46,978 nt of DNA from JAZKSG01 sp036626215 (GCA_036626215.1 JAZKSG010000007.1:1-46978); one strand, 5' to 3'; positions 23,957 to 34,200 are shown, counted from the stretch's first letter. Program-made: numbers and translations. The notes: generated by a model from the letters alone, not told the origin.

Positions 23957-24814
23957 ATGTTTAAAAACATCTGCGTTCCAATATCATCTGAGTATTATTC
24001 AAAAGAGGTGTTGAAGAGAGCTGTTTTTCTTGCTGAAAGATTTGATAGCAAAATAACTCTTTATTCAATTCTAGAAGAGCAGACTCTTGAACAGGTGGCG
24101 AAACAGTCTTCCTCTTATCGTACTCCATATGATAGAAGTGAAACTAAAAAAGATAGATTAATTCAGCATCGTAAAACATCTGCCAACATTATTTTTGATG
24201 ACGCTAAACATCTCCTAAAAAACAAGAGTATACCTTATCGGGAAAAGGTTGTTGAAGGGACTTTTGGTGAGGTTATAAAAAGAGAGATAGACGCAGAGGA
24301 ATACGATTTAATCCTTATGGGTTTCAAAAAAGGATGTGCCTTGGATTACAGTTTCTTCTACCAGTTGGATATCCCTATCTGGATTGAATCAGAACATAAA
24401 GATAAATCTATTTTAGCCATCTGTTCTAACCTAGCTCCTAATCAAAGAGTACCAAAGATAAGTATGGAGCTGGCGGAAAAACTTGATTGGAAACTAAAAA
24501 TGCTGTATGTTGTCGATGTTCAAGATAGTGTAGAGGTAGATGAAAATGGTGAACGATCAGAGAAAAAACCTGAACAGGTTTTAACCTCAGATGCACAAAA
24601 ATTTATAGATGAAATGAAGAAAAAAAATATAGATGTAGAGATGATTAAAGGCAATATTCCTGATGAAACCGATGATTTCGCTGACAAAATAGATGCAGGG
24701 TTGGTAGTTATCGGCAGAATGAAGAAAAAGAAAGGCGTGCTTGGTTTACCTGCTGGTAATGTTAGACAAAAAATGGCTGGAAGATGTGACCATTCTATAC
24801 TGTTTGTAAACTAA
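23957..24814 (+). CDS. Tandem universal stress protein (UspA-like)
   Basis: The 285-residue protein has two UspA domains. The first (about 1-150) begins MFKNICVPISSEYYSKEVLKRA and has YDLILMGFKKG but no clear glycine nucleotide loop. The second (about 155-285) ends VVIGRMKKKKGVLGLPAGNVRQKMAGRCDHSILFVN, close to the ATP-binding pattern Gx2Gx9G(S/T). Such proteins often lie beside SLC13 or SLC26 anion permeases and may regulate them. It follows the SLC13 permease by 62 bp. Confidence 0.85.
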   Translation: MFKNICVPISSEYYSKEVLKRAVFLAERFDSKITLYSILEEQTLEQVAKQSSSYRTPYDRSETKKDRLIQHRKTSANIIFDDAKHLLKNKSIPYREKVVEGTFGEVIKREIDAEEYDLILMGFKKGCALDYSFFYQLDIPIWIESEHKDKSILAICSNLAPNQRVPKISMELAEKLDWKLKMLYVVDVQDSVEVDENGERSEKKPEQVLTSDAQKFIDEMKKKNIDVEMIKGNIPDETDDFADKIDAGLVVIGRMKKKKGVLGLPAGNVRQKMAGRCDHSILFVN

Positions 24815-24918
24815 ACAAAAAATCTTAGCTTTTTTTATAAATCATTCACAAATTTGTTGCCTTTTAGTAAGTATAAAATAGAGGGATATAACTTACATCA
24901 GGATGGCGAAGAAGATTT

Positions 24919-26106
24919 ATGAAAGCTGTAATACTTGCCGCGGGAGAAGGCAGACGTTTAAGGCCTTTTACAGAAACTATGCCGAAGGTTATGCTTCCAG
25001 TGGCAAACAAACCTATTTTGGAACATGTTGTAGATGCGTTAAAAAATAGTGGTATAGACAAAGTAGTGATAGTTGTAGGATATAAAAAAGAATCAATTCA
25101 AGAGCATTTTAAATACTACACAGATGTAGATATAGATTTTGTCACCCAGGAGAAACAACTGGGGACAGCACATGCTTTGCTGCAGGCGAAAGAAAAAATA
25201 AAAGACGATTTTTTAGTTCTATCTGGAGACAATATTGTTGATTCAGATAGCATTCTGAAGTTAATGGAAGTTGAATCAAGATATTCTATGTTGATAAAAA
25301 AAAATCCGGATCCTTCAAAATATGGGATGGTTAAGGTTCAAAATAATATTTTGAAAAATATCGTGGAGAAACCTATAGAAGAAACTGGTAAATGTTTTAT
25401 TTCCACAGGTATCTACAAATTTCCATCTTCAATTTTTGACAGAATTGAAAAAATGATTTCAGAGGGAGTTATGGATTTATCGTCGGTAGTTCAATCTCTA
25501 GTGAAAGATAAAAAACAGGTATCTGTCCACAAAGCTGGTTTATGGATGGATATTGTGTATCCGTGGGATCTTATAGATGTAAATGAGGTTTTTATTCAAG
25601 ATGTGTCTGGTTCTACTGGTGGATCAATTGAAAAAAATGTGGTCATGAAAGGACCTGTTTCTGTTGGCGCGGATACAAAGATTTATTCTGGTTGTTACAT
25701 CGTTGGCCCTGTAGTTATTGGAGAGGGTTGTGAAATCGGTCCTAACTGTTGCATATTTCCATCAACGGTTATAGGTGATAACACGGTTGTTCGTCCTTTC
25801 TCTGAAATTCGTAACTCTGTAGTTATGAACGATGTCCATATTGGTTCCAACAGTTTTTTGACTCATTCTGTAGTCGGTAGAGATTGTTTTATAGGTAATA
25901 ATTTTTCAAACTTGCTAGGAGGTACAACAGTTGAAGTTGAAGAGGAATACGTCAAACTGGATGACGTTGGTGTTATGATTGGAGAAAACTCCGAGTTTGA
26001 AAGTCATGTAGTTGTAGAACCAGGTGTAATAATAGGTAGAAACTGTCAGGTTGATTCTTTGAAAAAAATAGATAGAAAAATTGATAGCGACACCAAAGTG
26101 ATGTAA
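24919..26106 (+). CDS. GlmU-like bifunctional sugar-1-phosphate nucleotidylyltransferase/acetyltransferase, paralogue 1
   Basis: The 395-residue protein has an N-terminal nucleotidylyltransferase domain (1 to about 230) with AVILAAGEGRRLRPFT and MPKVMLPVANKPILEH, TAHALLQAKE and LSGDNIVD. A C-terminal left-handed beta helix (about 240-395) shows hexapeptide repeats such as VVIGEGCEIGPNC. Archaeal relatives acetylate glucosamine-1-phosphate or galactosamine-1-phosphate and form the UDP-HexNAc. It is followed two bases later by glmS and then by a paralogue. A promoter-like AAGTATAAAATAG lies at about 24869-24881. Confidence 0.88.
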   Translation: MKAVILAAGEGRRLRPFTETMPKVMLPVANKPILEHVVDALKNSGIDKVVIVVGYKKESIQEHFKYYTDVDIDFVTQEKQLGTAHALLQAKEKIKDDFLVLSGDNIVDSDSILKLMEVESRYSMLIKKNPDPSKYGMVKVQNNILKNIVEKPIEETGKCFISTGIYKFPSSIFDRIEKMISEGVMDLSSVVQSLVKDKKQVSVHKAGLWMDIVYPWDLIDVNEVFIQDVSGSTGGSIEKNVVMKGPVSVGADTKIYSGCYIVGPVVIGEGCEIGPNCCIFPSTVIGDNTVVRPFSEIRNSVVMNDVHIGSNSFLTHSVVGRDCFIGNNFSNLLGGTTVEVEEEYVKLDDVGVMIGENSEFESHVVVEPGVIIGRNCQVDSLKKIDRKIDSDTKVM

Positions 26107-26108
26107 CC

Positions 26109-27926
26109 TTGTGTGGAATAGTTGGATATACCGGTTTTAGAGATGCGGATAAAGTAGTGCTTGATTGTTTAAAACGATTGGAATATCGAGGTTACGACTC
26201 AGCAGGGGTTGCAGCTGTCGAAAAAAAATTAAAAGTTTTTAAACAAACAGGTGAGATATCAGAGTTAAAAAAAAATATACCTTCTCTCGAAGGAACTACT
26301 GCCATGGGCCACACCAGGTGGGCAACACAAGGAGCTGTATCTAAAAAAAATGCTCATCCTCATACAGGCTGTAATGAAAAAATAGCTGTCGTCCATAACG
26401 GTATTATCGAAAATTTTAAACAAATCAGAGAAAAACTCGAGGAAAAAAACCATAGTTTTTCTTCCAACACTGATTCAGAGGTTATAGCTCATCTGATAGA
26501 AGATGAATATGATGGTTGTTTAGAAGAAGCTGTTTTTAAGGCTTTGAAAAAAATCAAGGGGTCATATGCGTTGGTAGTGATCTGTCAAGATGAACCTGGT
26601 AAACTTGTTGCTGCTCGTAATGAAAGCCCTTTGGTTATAGGCGTCGGTGATAATGAAAATTTTTTTGCTTCAGATATTCCTGCTGTTCTGAAATATACAA
26701 AACGGTTTATTTATCTTGATGATGGGGAATTTTGTGTTTTAGATAAAAAATCTATTAACGTTTTCAATGAAAACTATGAGAAATTAGATAAAGAGATACA
26801 TCAGATTGATTGGGATATCAGTGACGCTGAGAAATCTGGTTTCCCTCATTTCATGTTGAAAGAGATTTTTGAGCAACCAGATACAGTTAGTAAGGTGTTA
26901 CGTGGCCGTATATCTGAAATTGAAAACGAGATAGAGTTTCCGTCTGCTGTTGAAGAGTTGTTAAAAGATGATTTTGAATCTATCCACATAGTGGCATGTG
27001 GCACCTCTCTCTATGCAGGTTTAGCAGGTAAATATCTACTCGAAAAACTGGTCGATATACCTGTTTTCGTTGAATATGCTTCTGAATATCGTTATTTTGG
27101 TTTAAAAGATGAATCATCTCTTATGGTGGCTATAACTCAGAGTGGTGAAACCGCGGATACATTGGCTGCTTTGAAAGAGGCAAAAAAAACCGGTTGTAAA
27201 ACTTTAGCTATCACCAATGTAATTGGTAGCACAGCGACACGTATATGTGACGGCTATATACTCATGCAGTCAGGTCCTGAAATCGGTGTAGCTGCTACCA
27301 AAACTTTTACTTCCCAGATTTTGGTTTTGTATCTGTTGGCTTTAAAAATTAGTTCTCAAAGAGATGTGGTTGGTTCGGATGATTTGTTTCACAAACTATC
27401 TTCTCTTAGAAAACTTCCTTCCTATGTTAGAAAAGTTTTGGAGAACAATGAAGAAATATTAGATGTTGCTAGAGAGATTAAGAATACAAAAACAGTTTTT
27501 TTTATTGGACGTGGAGTAAATTATCCTTTATCTTTAGAAGGCGCTCTAAAGTTAAAAGAGATAAGCTATATCCATGCCGAAGGTTTTCCTGCAGGGGAAC
27601 TAAAACATGGTCCTTTTGCTTTGCTTACAGAAAACACTCCGGTTGTAGCAATTGTTTCTAAAAACGATGAAACATATGATAAAATGCTTGCTAACATAGG
27701 TGAGGTGAAGGCAAGAGGTCCGTCGGTTATCGCGATAGCTGAGGAAGACGACACAGAGATCGAAAAACATGCAGATATGGTTGTTCGTTATCCTTCAGAT
27801 AGCTGTATAGATTCATGTATAAGTATATCTGTGATTGTACAACTGCTGGCTTATCATACAGCAGATTTACTTGGTTGTAATATTGATAAACCTCGTAATT
27901 TAGCTAAATCTGTAACTGTGGAGTAA
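26109..27926 (+). CDS. glmS: Glutamine--fructose-6-phosphate aminotransferase
   Basis: GlmS makes glucosamine-6-phosphate from fructose-6-phosphate and glutamine. The start is TTG at 26109, so that the second codon is the nucleophile Cys (CGIVGYTG); the start is fixed by this chemistry. The amidotransferase domain has HTRWATQG and VVHNGIIENF. Two SIS domains follow: CGTSLYAG, TQSGETADT, and later GRGVNYPLSLEGALKLKEISYIHAEG. The C-terminal sequence KPRNLAKSVTVE is canonical. Length 605 is typical. It sits between two GlmU-like genes, two bases after the first. Confidence 0.96.
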   Translation: MCGIVGYTGFRDADKVVLDCLKRLEYRGYDSAGVAAVEKKLKVFKQTGEISELKKNIPSLEGTTAMGHTRWATQGAVSKKNAHPHTGCNEKIAVVHNGIIENFKQIREKLEEKNHSFSSNTDSEVIAHLIEDEYDGCLEEAVFKALKKIKGSYALVVICQDEPGKLVAARNESPLVIGVGDNENFFASDIPAVLKYTKRFIYLDDGEFCVLDKKSINVFNENYEKLDKEIHQIDWDISDAEKSGFPHFMLKEIFEQPDTVSKVLRGRISEIENEIEFPSAVEELLKDDFESIHIVACGTSLYAGLAGKYLLEKLVDIPVFVEYASEYRYFGLKDESSLMVAITQSGETADTLAALKEAKKTGCKTLAITNVIGSTATRICDGYILMQSGPEIGVAATKTFTSQILVLYLLALKISSQRDVVGSDDLFHKLSSLRKLPSYVRKVLENNEEILDVAREIKNTKTVFFIGRGVNYPLSLEGALKLKEISYIHAEGFPAGELKHGPFALLTENTPVVAIVSKNDETYDKMLANIGEVKARGPSVIAIAEEDDTEIEKHADMVVRYPSDSCIDSCISISVIVQLLAYHTADLLGCNIDKPRNLAKSVTVE

Positions 27927-27933
27927 AAATATT

Positions 27934-29145
27934 ATGAAAAAATGTGTTGTTTTAGCAGCTGGCGAAGGTAAAAGGATGCATCCTTTGACGTTTACCCGTC
28001 CGAAGGTTATGCTGCCTGTAGCAGGTAAACCTATTTTAGAGTGGAATTTGTTGAACGCTAAAAAATCTGGAATCAAAGATTTTATTTTTGTAGTTGGTTA
28101 TAAAAGTGAAATGGTTAGAAACTATTTCGGGGATGGTGAAAACTGGGATGTAAACGTTGATTATGTAAATCAGGGGAAACCTTTGGGTACAGCTCATGCA
28201 ATTAGTATGGTGGAACGTTTTTTTGATGATGACTTCTTGGTTATGTGTGGCGACACAGTTTTCGGCAGTCAGGATATAAAAAACATGGTTAAAAGTGAGA
28301 GTGGCGTTGGTCTTTTTGAGGTTGAAAACCCTGAAGGCTACGGTATAGTAGAAACAGAGGACGGCTGTGTTGTAAAAATTTTTGAAAAAATGTCTGATCC
28401 TTTTACTAACGTTATTAACGCAGGGATATATCATTTCAAACAAAAAATTTTTGATTACATCAAAAAAACTGAGAAATCTGCTCGTGGTGAATATGAGATA
28501 ACTGATTCTATAAACATGATGGCATCTGAAAAAAAAGTAGAAGCTGTTATGGTTAAAAAATGGCGGGATATAGGATATCCATGGGATTTACTAGATGCAA
28601 ATAAAGAGTTACTATCTGACCTGGAAAAAAATGTTTCTGGTGATGTCGAGAAAAACGTTGTTTTGAAAAAACCTGTACATGTTGGAGCAGATAGTAAGAT
28701 TTTAAGTGGTAGCTACATTGAAGGGCCGGTTTACATCGGTAAAAATTGTAAAATCGGTCCAAACTGCTATATCCGTCCTTATACCTCTATAGGGGATGGA
28801 TGTCATGTAGGTGGCGCATGTGAAATCAAAAACTCTGTAGTTTTTAATGATAGCAATGTTCCTCATCATAACTATGTAGGAGATAGCATTATAGGTAGTG
28901 GTTGCAACCTTGGTTCTGGCACCAAAATCGCTAATCTACGTTTGGATAAAAAAAATATAAAATCTGTCATAGATGGAAAAAAACTTGACACCGGTCGACG
29001 TAAACTCGGTGTTATCATGGGTGATAATGTCCAGACAGGTGTTAACAGCATGATAAATGTTGGTTGCACTGTAGGAAATAGTGTTTTTATCGGTCCTGGC
29101 TCAACGGTTGAAGGCGAAATCAAAACGGGAAGTCGGTTAATCTAA
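27934..29145 (+). CDS. GlmU-like bifunctional nucleotidylyltransferase/acetyltransferase, paralogue 2
   Basis: The 403-residue protein parallels the gene at 24919: VVLAAGEGKRMHPLTFTRPKVMLPVAGKPILEW, GTAHAISMVERFFDDDFLVMCGDTVF, then a beta-helix domain with VYIGKNCKIGPNCYIRPYTSIGDG. The C-terminal part GVIMGDNVQTGVNSMINVGCTVG includes an ANLRLD segment near residue 338 that looks more like true GlmU acetyl-CoA regions than paralogue 1 does. It starts 7 bp after glmS. The two paralogues may split the acetyl and uridylyl steps or act on different HexN-phosphates (inference). No GlmM is seen here. Confidence 0.88.
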   Translation: MKKCVVLAAGEGKRMHPLTFTRPKVMLPVAGKPILEWNLLNAKKSGIKDFIFVVGYKSEMVRNYFGDGENWDVNVDYVNQGKPLGTAHAISMVERFFDDDFLVMCGDTVFGSQDIKNMVKSESGVGLFEVENPEGYGIVETEDGCVVKIFEKMSDPFTNVINAGIYHFKQKIFDYIKKTEKSARGEYEITDSINMMASEKKVEAVMVKKWRDIGYPWDLLDANKELLSDLEKNVSGDVEKNVVLKKPVHVGADSKILSGSYIEGPVYIGKNCKIGPNCYIRPYTSIGDGCHVGGACEIKNSVVFNDSNVPHHNYVGDSIIGSGCNLGSGTKIANLRLDKKNIKSVIDGKKLDTGRRKLGVIMGDNVQTGVNSMINVGCTVGNSVFIGPGSTVEGEIKTGSRLI

Positions 29146-29156
29146 AAATGTATTTT

Positions 29157-30944
29157 TTATAGTTCTTGGCTTTTGTAGAGTTCCCAATAACGTCCTTTTT
29201 CCTCTAAAAGTTCTTGATGACTTCCGCTTTCCACGATTTTTCCTTCGTCAAGAACATGTATCACATCTGCATTTTTAACAGTGGAGAGACGATGTGCTAT
29301 CACAAAAGTAGTACAGCTTTTAGAGATTTCATCAATAGCTGTTTGCACCATTTTCTCTGAGACGTTGTCCAGTGAGCTAGTAGCCTCATCTAGAAACAAT
29401 ACTTCTGGTTTCCGTATTATAGCTCTAGCTATAGCCACACGTTGCTGTTCCCCTCCAGAGAGACGCATCCCTCGATCTCCTACAATAGTATCGTAGCCAT
29501 TTGGTAGTTTTTCTATAAAACCATGGGCGTTCGCTTTTTTAGCAGCATTTATTATCTCCTCATCGGTGTAGTCTTCTCCGAAACTTATATTGTTTTTAAC
29601 GGATCCGTTGAAAATAAAAGTATCTTGACTAACGAAACCTACTTTGTCGAGAAAAGTGAAAATGTCGAATTCTTTAATGTTGGTGTCATCAATATATACG
29701 CCTCCTTTGTCGACATCGTAAAGCCGGAGCATCAGGTTTACAATGGTGGATTTTCCGCTCCCGCTTGGTCCAACTAGAGCGGTAGTTTTATCTTTTTTAA
29801 CATCCATGTTTATGTTTTCAAGCAGAGCCTCTCTTTCTTTATGAGAAAAAGTTACATTTTTCAAAAATATTCCTTTTTCAAGTTTTTCAAATTTTTTAGT
29901 TCCATTTTCTATCTTACTGTATCTTTCATCCTGTAATTCTTCGTATACTGTTTCGATGTTAGGCATAAGATGCATGAAATTCATACGGAATTGTCCAAAT
30001 TGCGCTATCTTTGGTAAAACAATGAACACTCCTGTGGCGAAGGTCCCTATTAACGGTAGTAGTGATAGGAATCTTCCAGGGTATTGGAGTTTTATCACTA
30101 TTATAGCTCCGCCTATAGATGAGTAGATTACTAACCATAGAAGTTGTTTTGGTAGCTGGTTCCAAAAGTAGTTTCTTCGATGGTGGAACCAGAATTTATT
30201 TATGGCTTTGTTGAACATTTCCTGCCAGTAATCAAATGTTTCGAATACTTTGATTTGTTTAATCCCTGAGGTGTATTCTGTTACTATAACACGTTCTTTT
30301 TGTCCGGAGTCACGTTTATGTTTACCTGCTTTGTAAGAAATTCTAGTGCTTATTTCTTTTATAGCGTAGAAATAAATTATACCTGCTAGGATGACTAATA
30401 CCACTAGTTTCCATGACATGGTAAACAACATAGCGAAAACCGATATCGCTAAGAACGAATGTAGAAATATGTCAGATACAGTCTGCAGAGCTTTTGCTAT
30501 ACTGTTTGGCGCCTGGCTGGTTTTATACAATACTTCACCTTGTTTGTTGTCAACAAAAAACTGGTAGTCGGCATTCATGCATTTGTCAAACATTTTTTGT
30601 TTAGCTTCTTTTACAATTATAGCAGAAAACTTCGCTGAAAGATAGTAGTATATTGTTTTAAAAATAAATGATGATGTTGCTATCGCTATGAAAGCTATGG
30701 CATAACGAAGTAACTCGTCTTTAATAGGAATTATCTTTAGATAAGGATCTACAAATTCTATAAATGCGTTTTTTCCTGCCCCAGTTTCTAGAATGTTGTC
30801 TATTATGGGGTACATTAAACCTACATTTACAGCTTCTAGTAAGCCAGCTAGTACAGCTACGCATATAAGGAATAAGAAGTATATTTTGTATTGGGTGATG
30901 AAGAACCATAGAGTTTTTAGCTTACTATCTTTATTTTTTCCCAT
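29157..30944 (-). CDS. ABC exporter, fused permease and ATPase
   Basis: The 595-residue half transporter has a six-helix exporter domain (about 10-330) and a nucleotide-binding domain with Walker A GPSGSGKST near residue 395, Q-loop FVSQDTFIF, signature LSGGEQQRVAIARA near 495, Walker B VLFLDEATSSLD and the H-loop IAHRLSTV. It is of the MsbA/lipid or peptide exporter type and works as a dimer. It is convergent with the GlmU-like gene and divergent from a giant surface protein, so it may export a lipid-linked glycan or other envelope precursor. Substrate is unknown. Confidence 0.9.
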   Translation of the reverse strand: MGKNKDSKLKTLWFFITQYKIYFLFLICVAVLAGLLEAVNVGLMYPIIDNILETGAGKNAFIEFVDPYLKIIPIKDELLRYAIAFIAIATSSFIFKTIYYYLSAKFSAIIVKEAKQKMFDKCMNADYQFFVDNKQGEVLYKTSQAPNSIAKALQTVSDIFLHSFLAISVFAMLFTMSWKLVVLVILAGIIYFYAIKEISTRISYKAGKHKRDSGQKERVIVTEYTSGIKQIKVFETFDYWQEMFNKAINKFWFHHRRNYFWNQLPKQLLWLVIYSSIGGAIIVIKLQYPGRFLSLLPLIGTFATGVFIVLPKIAQFGQFRMNFMHLMPNIETVYEELQDERYSKIENGTKKFEKLEKGIFLKNVTFSHKEREALLENINMDVKKDKTTALVGPSGSGKSTIVNLMLRLYDVDKGGVYIDDTNIKEFDIFTFLDKVGFVSQDTFIFNGSVKNNISFGEDYTDEEIINAAKKANAHGFIEKLPNGYDTIVGDRGMRLSGGEQQRVAIARAIIRKPEVLFLDEATSSLDNVSEKMVQTAIDEISKSCTTFVIAHRLSTVKNADVIHVLDEGKIVESGSHQELLEEKGRYWELYKSQEL

Positions 30945-31076
30945 AGTGTCCTCTTTTTTACTTTCGAGTTTTTTTGTTGTGAAAATGATTTCTACTACTT
31001 ATAAGTATTCTTCTCTATTTTATTAACTGATTTTTTCAATTTCTTAACTTAATTTTTTTTGAGCTTTTAAAATGAT

Positions 31077-31090
31077 AACTATATATAGTT
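31077..31090. promoter_or_regulatory. 14-bp perfect palindrome in the ABC exporter/giant protein intergenic region
   Basis: AACTATATATAGTT is a perfect palindrome in the 313-bp divergent region between the ABC exporter and the giant gene. It is followed by two related strings, GTTGACCTTAAT (about 31088-31099) and GTTCACGTTAAT (about 31127-31138). These could be operators. The AT content makes this tentative. Confidence 0.25.
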
Positions 31091-31148
31091 GACCTTAATC
31101 TTTTTATTTTTATGTGTTATGATTATGGTTCACGTTAATGGTTGTTTA

Positions 31149-31197
31149 ATAAGATTTATATAGGAAGATTTATATACTTTTAATTATAAAGTATATA
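31149..31197 (+). promoter_or_regulatory. Tandem TATA elements and 10-7-10 inverted repeat before the giant surface-protein gene
   Basis: AAGATTTATATA occurs twice in a row (about 31151-31162 and 31166-31177), giving two possible TATA boxes. The second overlaps an inverted repeat with arms TATATACTTT (31171-31180) and AAAGTATATA (31188-31197) around seven bases. The layout suggests a promoter with an overlapping operator. The transcript leader would carry AGGGAGGA at about 31240-31247. Confidence 0.45.
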
Positions 31198-31257
31198 TTA
31201 AGTATAGATTTTTACCAGCTGGATTATATATTCCTGCCTAGGGAGGATTTGACGTTT

Positions 31258-34200
31258 ATGGAAACGTATAAAAAGAGATATATTAGAAAAACTAATAAAA
31301 ATATAGGTTTACGTCTTAAAATAATCAGTGTTCTTGTCATCGGGGTTTTAATCTTGAGTATGGCTTCTCCGATGGTTATAGCATCAGAAAACGAAAATAA
31401 AAACCTTTTTTCAGAAAACAAAGATCTATCCCTTGATCCTGAAGAAGAGCAACCCGAAAATGAAAGTAGTGAACAAACGAATATTAAAAAAGAATCAAGA
31501 CCAAAACTGTTAGATAATAACGGCGATTCTCTACTTTCAAGATTAAAACAAAAGTTGTATGAAATTTTAAAAAGTTTTTTAGACCATTTTCCTCGACTTG
31601 CAAATATCTCTTTCTTCCAGAAAATGTTGAAAAGGTTAAATACTTCAAATGAGGATACGGAGTCTCCTAGTAAAGTTGTTGGTTTGAGTGTTACTGATGT
31701 TCATGATGGTAAGTTGAACTTGAATTGGGATGCCGCTACCGATAATGACAGCGACATAAGCCACTATAACATATATTGGAGTAAAGACGGGTTTCATAAT
31801 CCTATAGACAATGTAAATCATCCTACCACTTCTTATCTCGATACTGGTTTGACTAATGGCCATACTTATAGTTATCGTGTTTCTGCTGTTGACACTGAAG
31901 GAATGGAAGGTCCAAAATCTGATTCTGCAAGCGGTACACCCACTAAAAGCTCAGGTGGAGATAACAGTCCTCCTGACCAGGTTACCGGTCTAACCATTAC
32001 CTCTAAAGATAGAAAGTTAGAGCTTTCTTGGGATGCTGCCACTGATGATGTTGGTGTTGATCATTATTGTGTTTATCGTGATGGTTCTCATCTAGTTGAC
32101 GTAGAACAGACCGAATATTTAGATACTGGTTTAGTGAACGGTGTCAGCTATGAATATCAGGTTTCAGCTGTCGACACTGAAGGTGTAGAAGGACCAAAAT
32201 CTGTTTCAGTTAATGCTACTCCTACTGAAACTACTGAGGATACAGAGCCACCTAGCAAAGTCTCTGGTTTGAGTGTTACTGATGTTCATGATGGTAAGTT
32301 GGATTTGAGTTGGGATGCTGCTAGTGATAATGTTGGTGTTGATCATTATTGTGTTTATCGTGATGGAGATCTTATAGAGGATGGTTTGGAGGTTACTGAG
32401 TATTTGGATTCTGGTTTGACTAATGGTCATACTTATAGTTATCGTGTTTCTGCTGTTGATGCTGCTGGTAATGAGGGTGAGAAATCTGATTCGGTGAGTG
32501 GTACACCTACAGAGAGTACTGAAGATGCAACAGTAATGCCAGAGTCAGGACATATTGCAATAGGGGGAAACGGATACCTACAAGTCAATACAACCCTCGA
32601 TATAAATGGTACACTAGTAACATTAAACGGAACAGTATTTCTACAAACCGGAACAGAGTTCATACATATATGGTGGAATACAACCACTGGTTTTTTCAAA
32701 ATTAATGCCACCGGTTTCACACAAGACGACTCTGAAGAATTCGACCTAATAGATTTCTATCTAAAAATAGAAGATACCAACAACAATCCAAGCGATATAA
32801 TAACACTATATTTCAATCATTTCTCAATGGATGGACCTGGTTCTTTCATGATAGATAGACAAGGTCAACAAGGTGAAATAACTTTAAACGGTGAATTAAA
32901 AGTTGGGGAGATAAATGGACAAATAAATCTAAACGATTTTAAAAACTTGACGATACAAGGAACATTCTACTCTGGAAAACACAAAAACATCATAGGGGAT
33001 GCAACTATAGAATGGGACTGTACAGGTGATAAACCACAAGTTAATGTCTATGGAAATATGACGAGAAACACTGAAAGACAAATTAATATAGATAACTTGG
33101 TGTTTGAAGTTGAAAACACAGTTTATGCTAGCGCCGAAAAAATCAGTTTTTCTTCAGATACATTTATAGAGATAGGTGACGGTTACATAGATGTAAGTGA
33201 TGCAACCCGTTCAATTACTCTACAGACACTTATTGTGGAGGTTCCAGGGGTTTTCAATGTTGAACTTAATGGTTGTTTAGATATAACTTCTGGAAGAAAT
33301 ACAACTATATATTTTGGGCCAGATTATGTAAATATTTCTTTTTCAAACGGTATGACCAGTATTGATTTATCTGATTTTTATCTAGATGTCAACAACGGGC
33401 AGTTCACCGTGGAGATGTCTCATCTGAGTTTACAGGCTGAAAACGAAATGTGGGTGTCATTTGGTGAAAAGTTAAAAGCTAGTGTAAGCGTTGACAGCTT
33501 AGTTGTTACTGAATGTAGTATATCGCCTTCTAGTAACCTGTTTTTTATGGTGAACGGTAGCTTTGATTTATCTAACGCAAAAAACAAACTAGTAGTTGAT
33601 TTTACAGATTTAGAAAACTTTGAAGTAGAGTTAGGTGTAGATGGCTCTGTGACTTTATCTGATGTAGTTTTTGTTTATGATGATAAAGATGCAGGTAAAT
33701 ATGTTAAACTTTCATGGGATTATCTTGATCTTTCTGCTAGTGGAACAGCAACAATAGAAGCAATCAATGGTGAGTTTACAGTTGATGCATCTGGATCTGC
33801 TGATTTAGCTATTTCAGACTTTTTGTTTTACTATGATGGAGTAATCCCTCCTTTAGGTGTAGAGGGTTATACAGATATATCTTTCAGCATTCCAAGTTTT
33901 AGTGTTTCCATTTCAGCTGATATACAGGATTTCACCTTTGCTCTACCAACTGGTGGCGGAGAAGAGAATAGTTCTGGCGATGGCGGCGACGAATCTGGAT
34001 CCGGTGGTGGTAGTGCTGGTAGTACCCCCTCTCTATTTGTAACTCTGAGAGGAGATTTCCAGCTTTCAGGGGATATACAGGTAAAAGTTAATGCAAGCAG
34101 CTTCCAGTCTTTTGATGTTAATGCTGTTGGCGACGGAGATTTACTAATAGGTGATTTCTACCTAAATGCTAAAGATAGAACAGGTACCAACTCATTTGTA

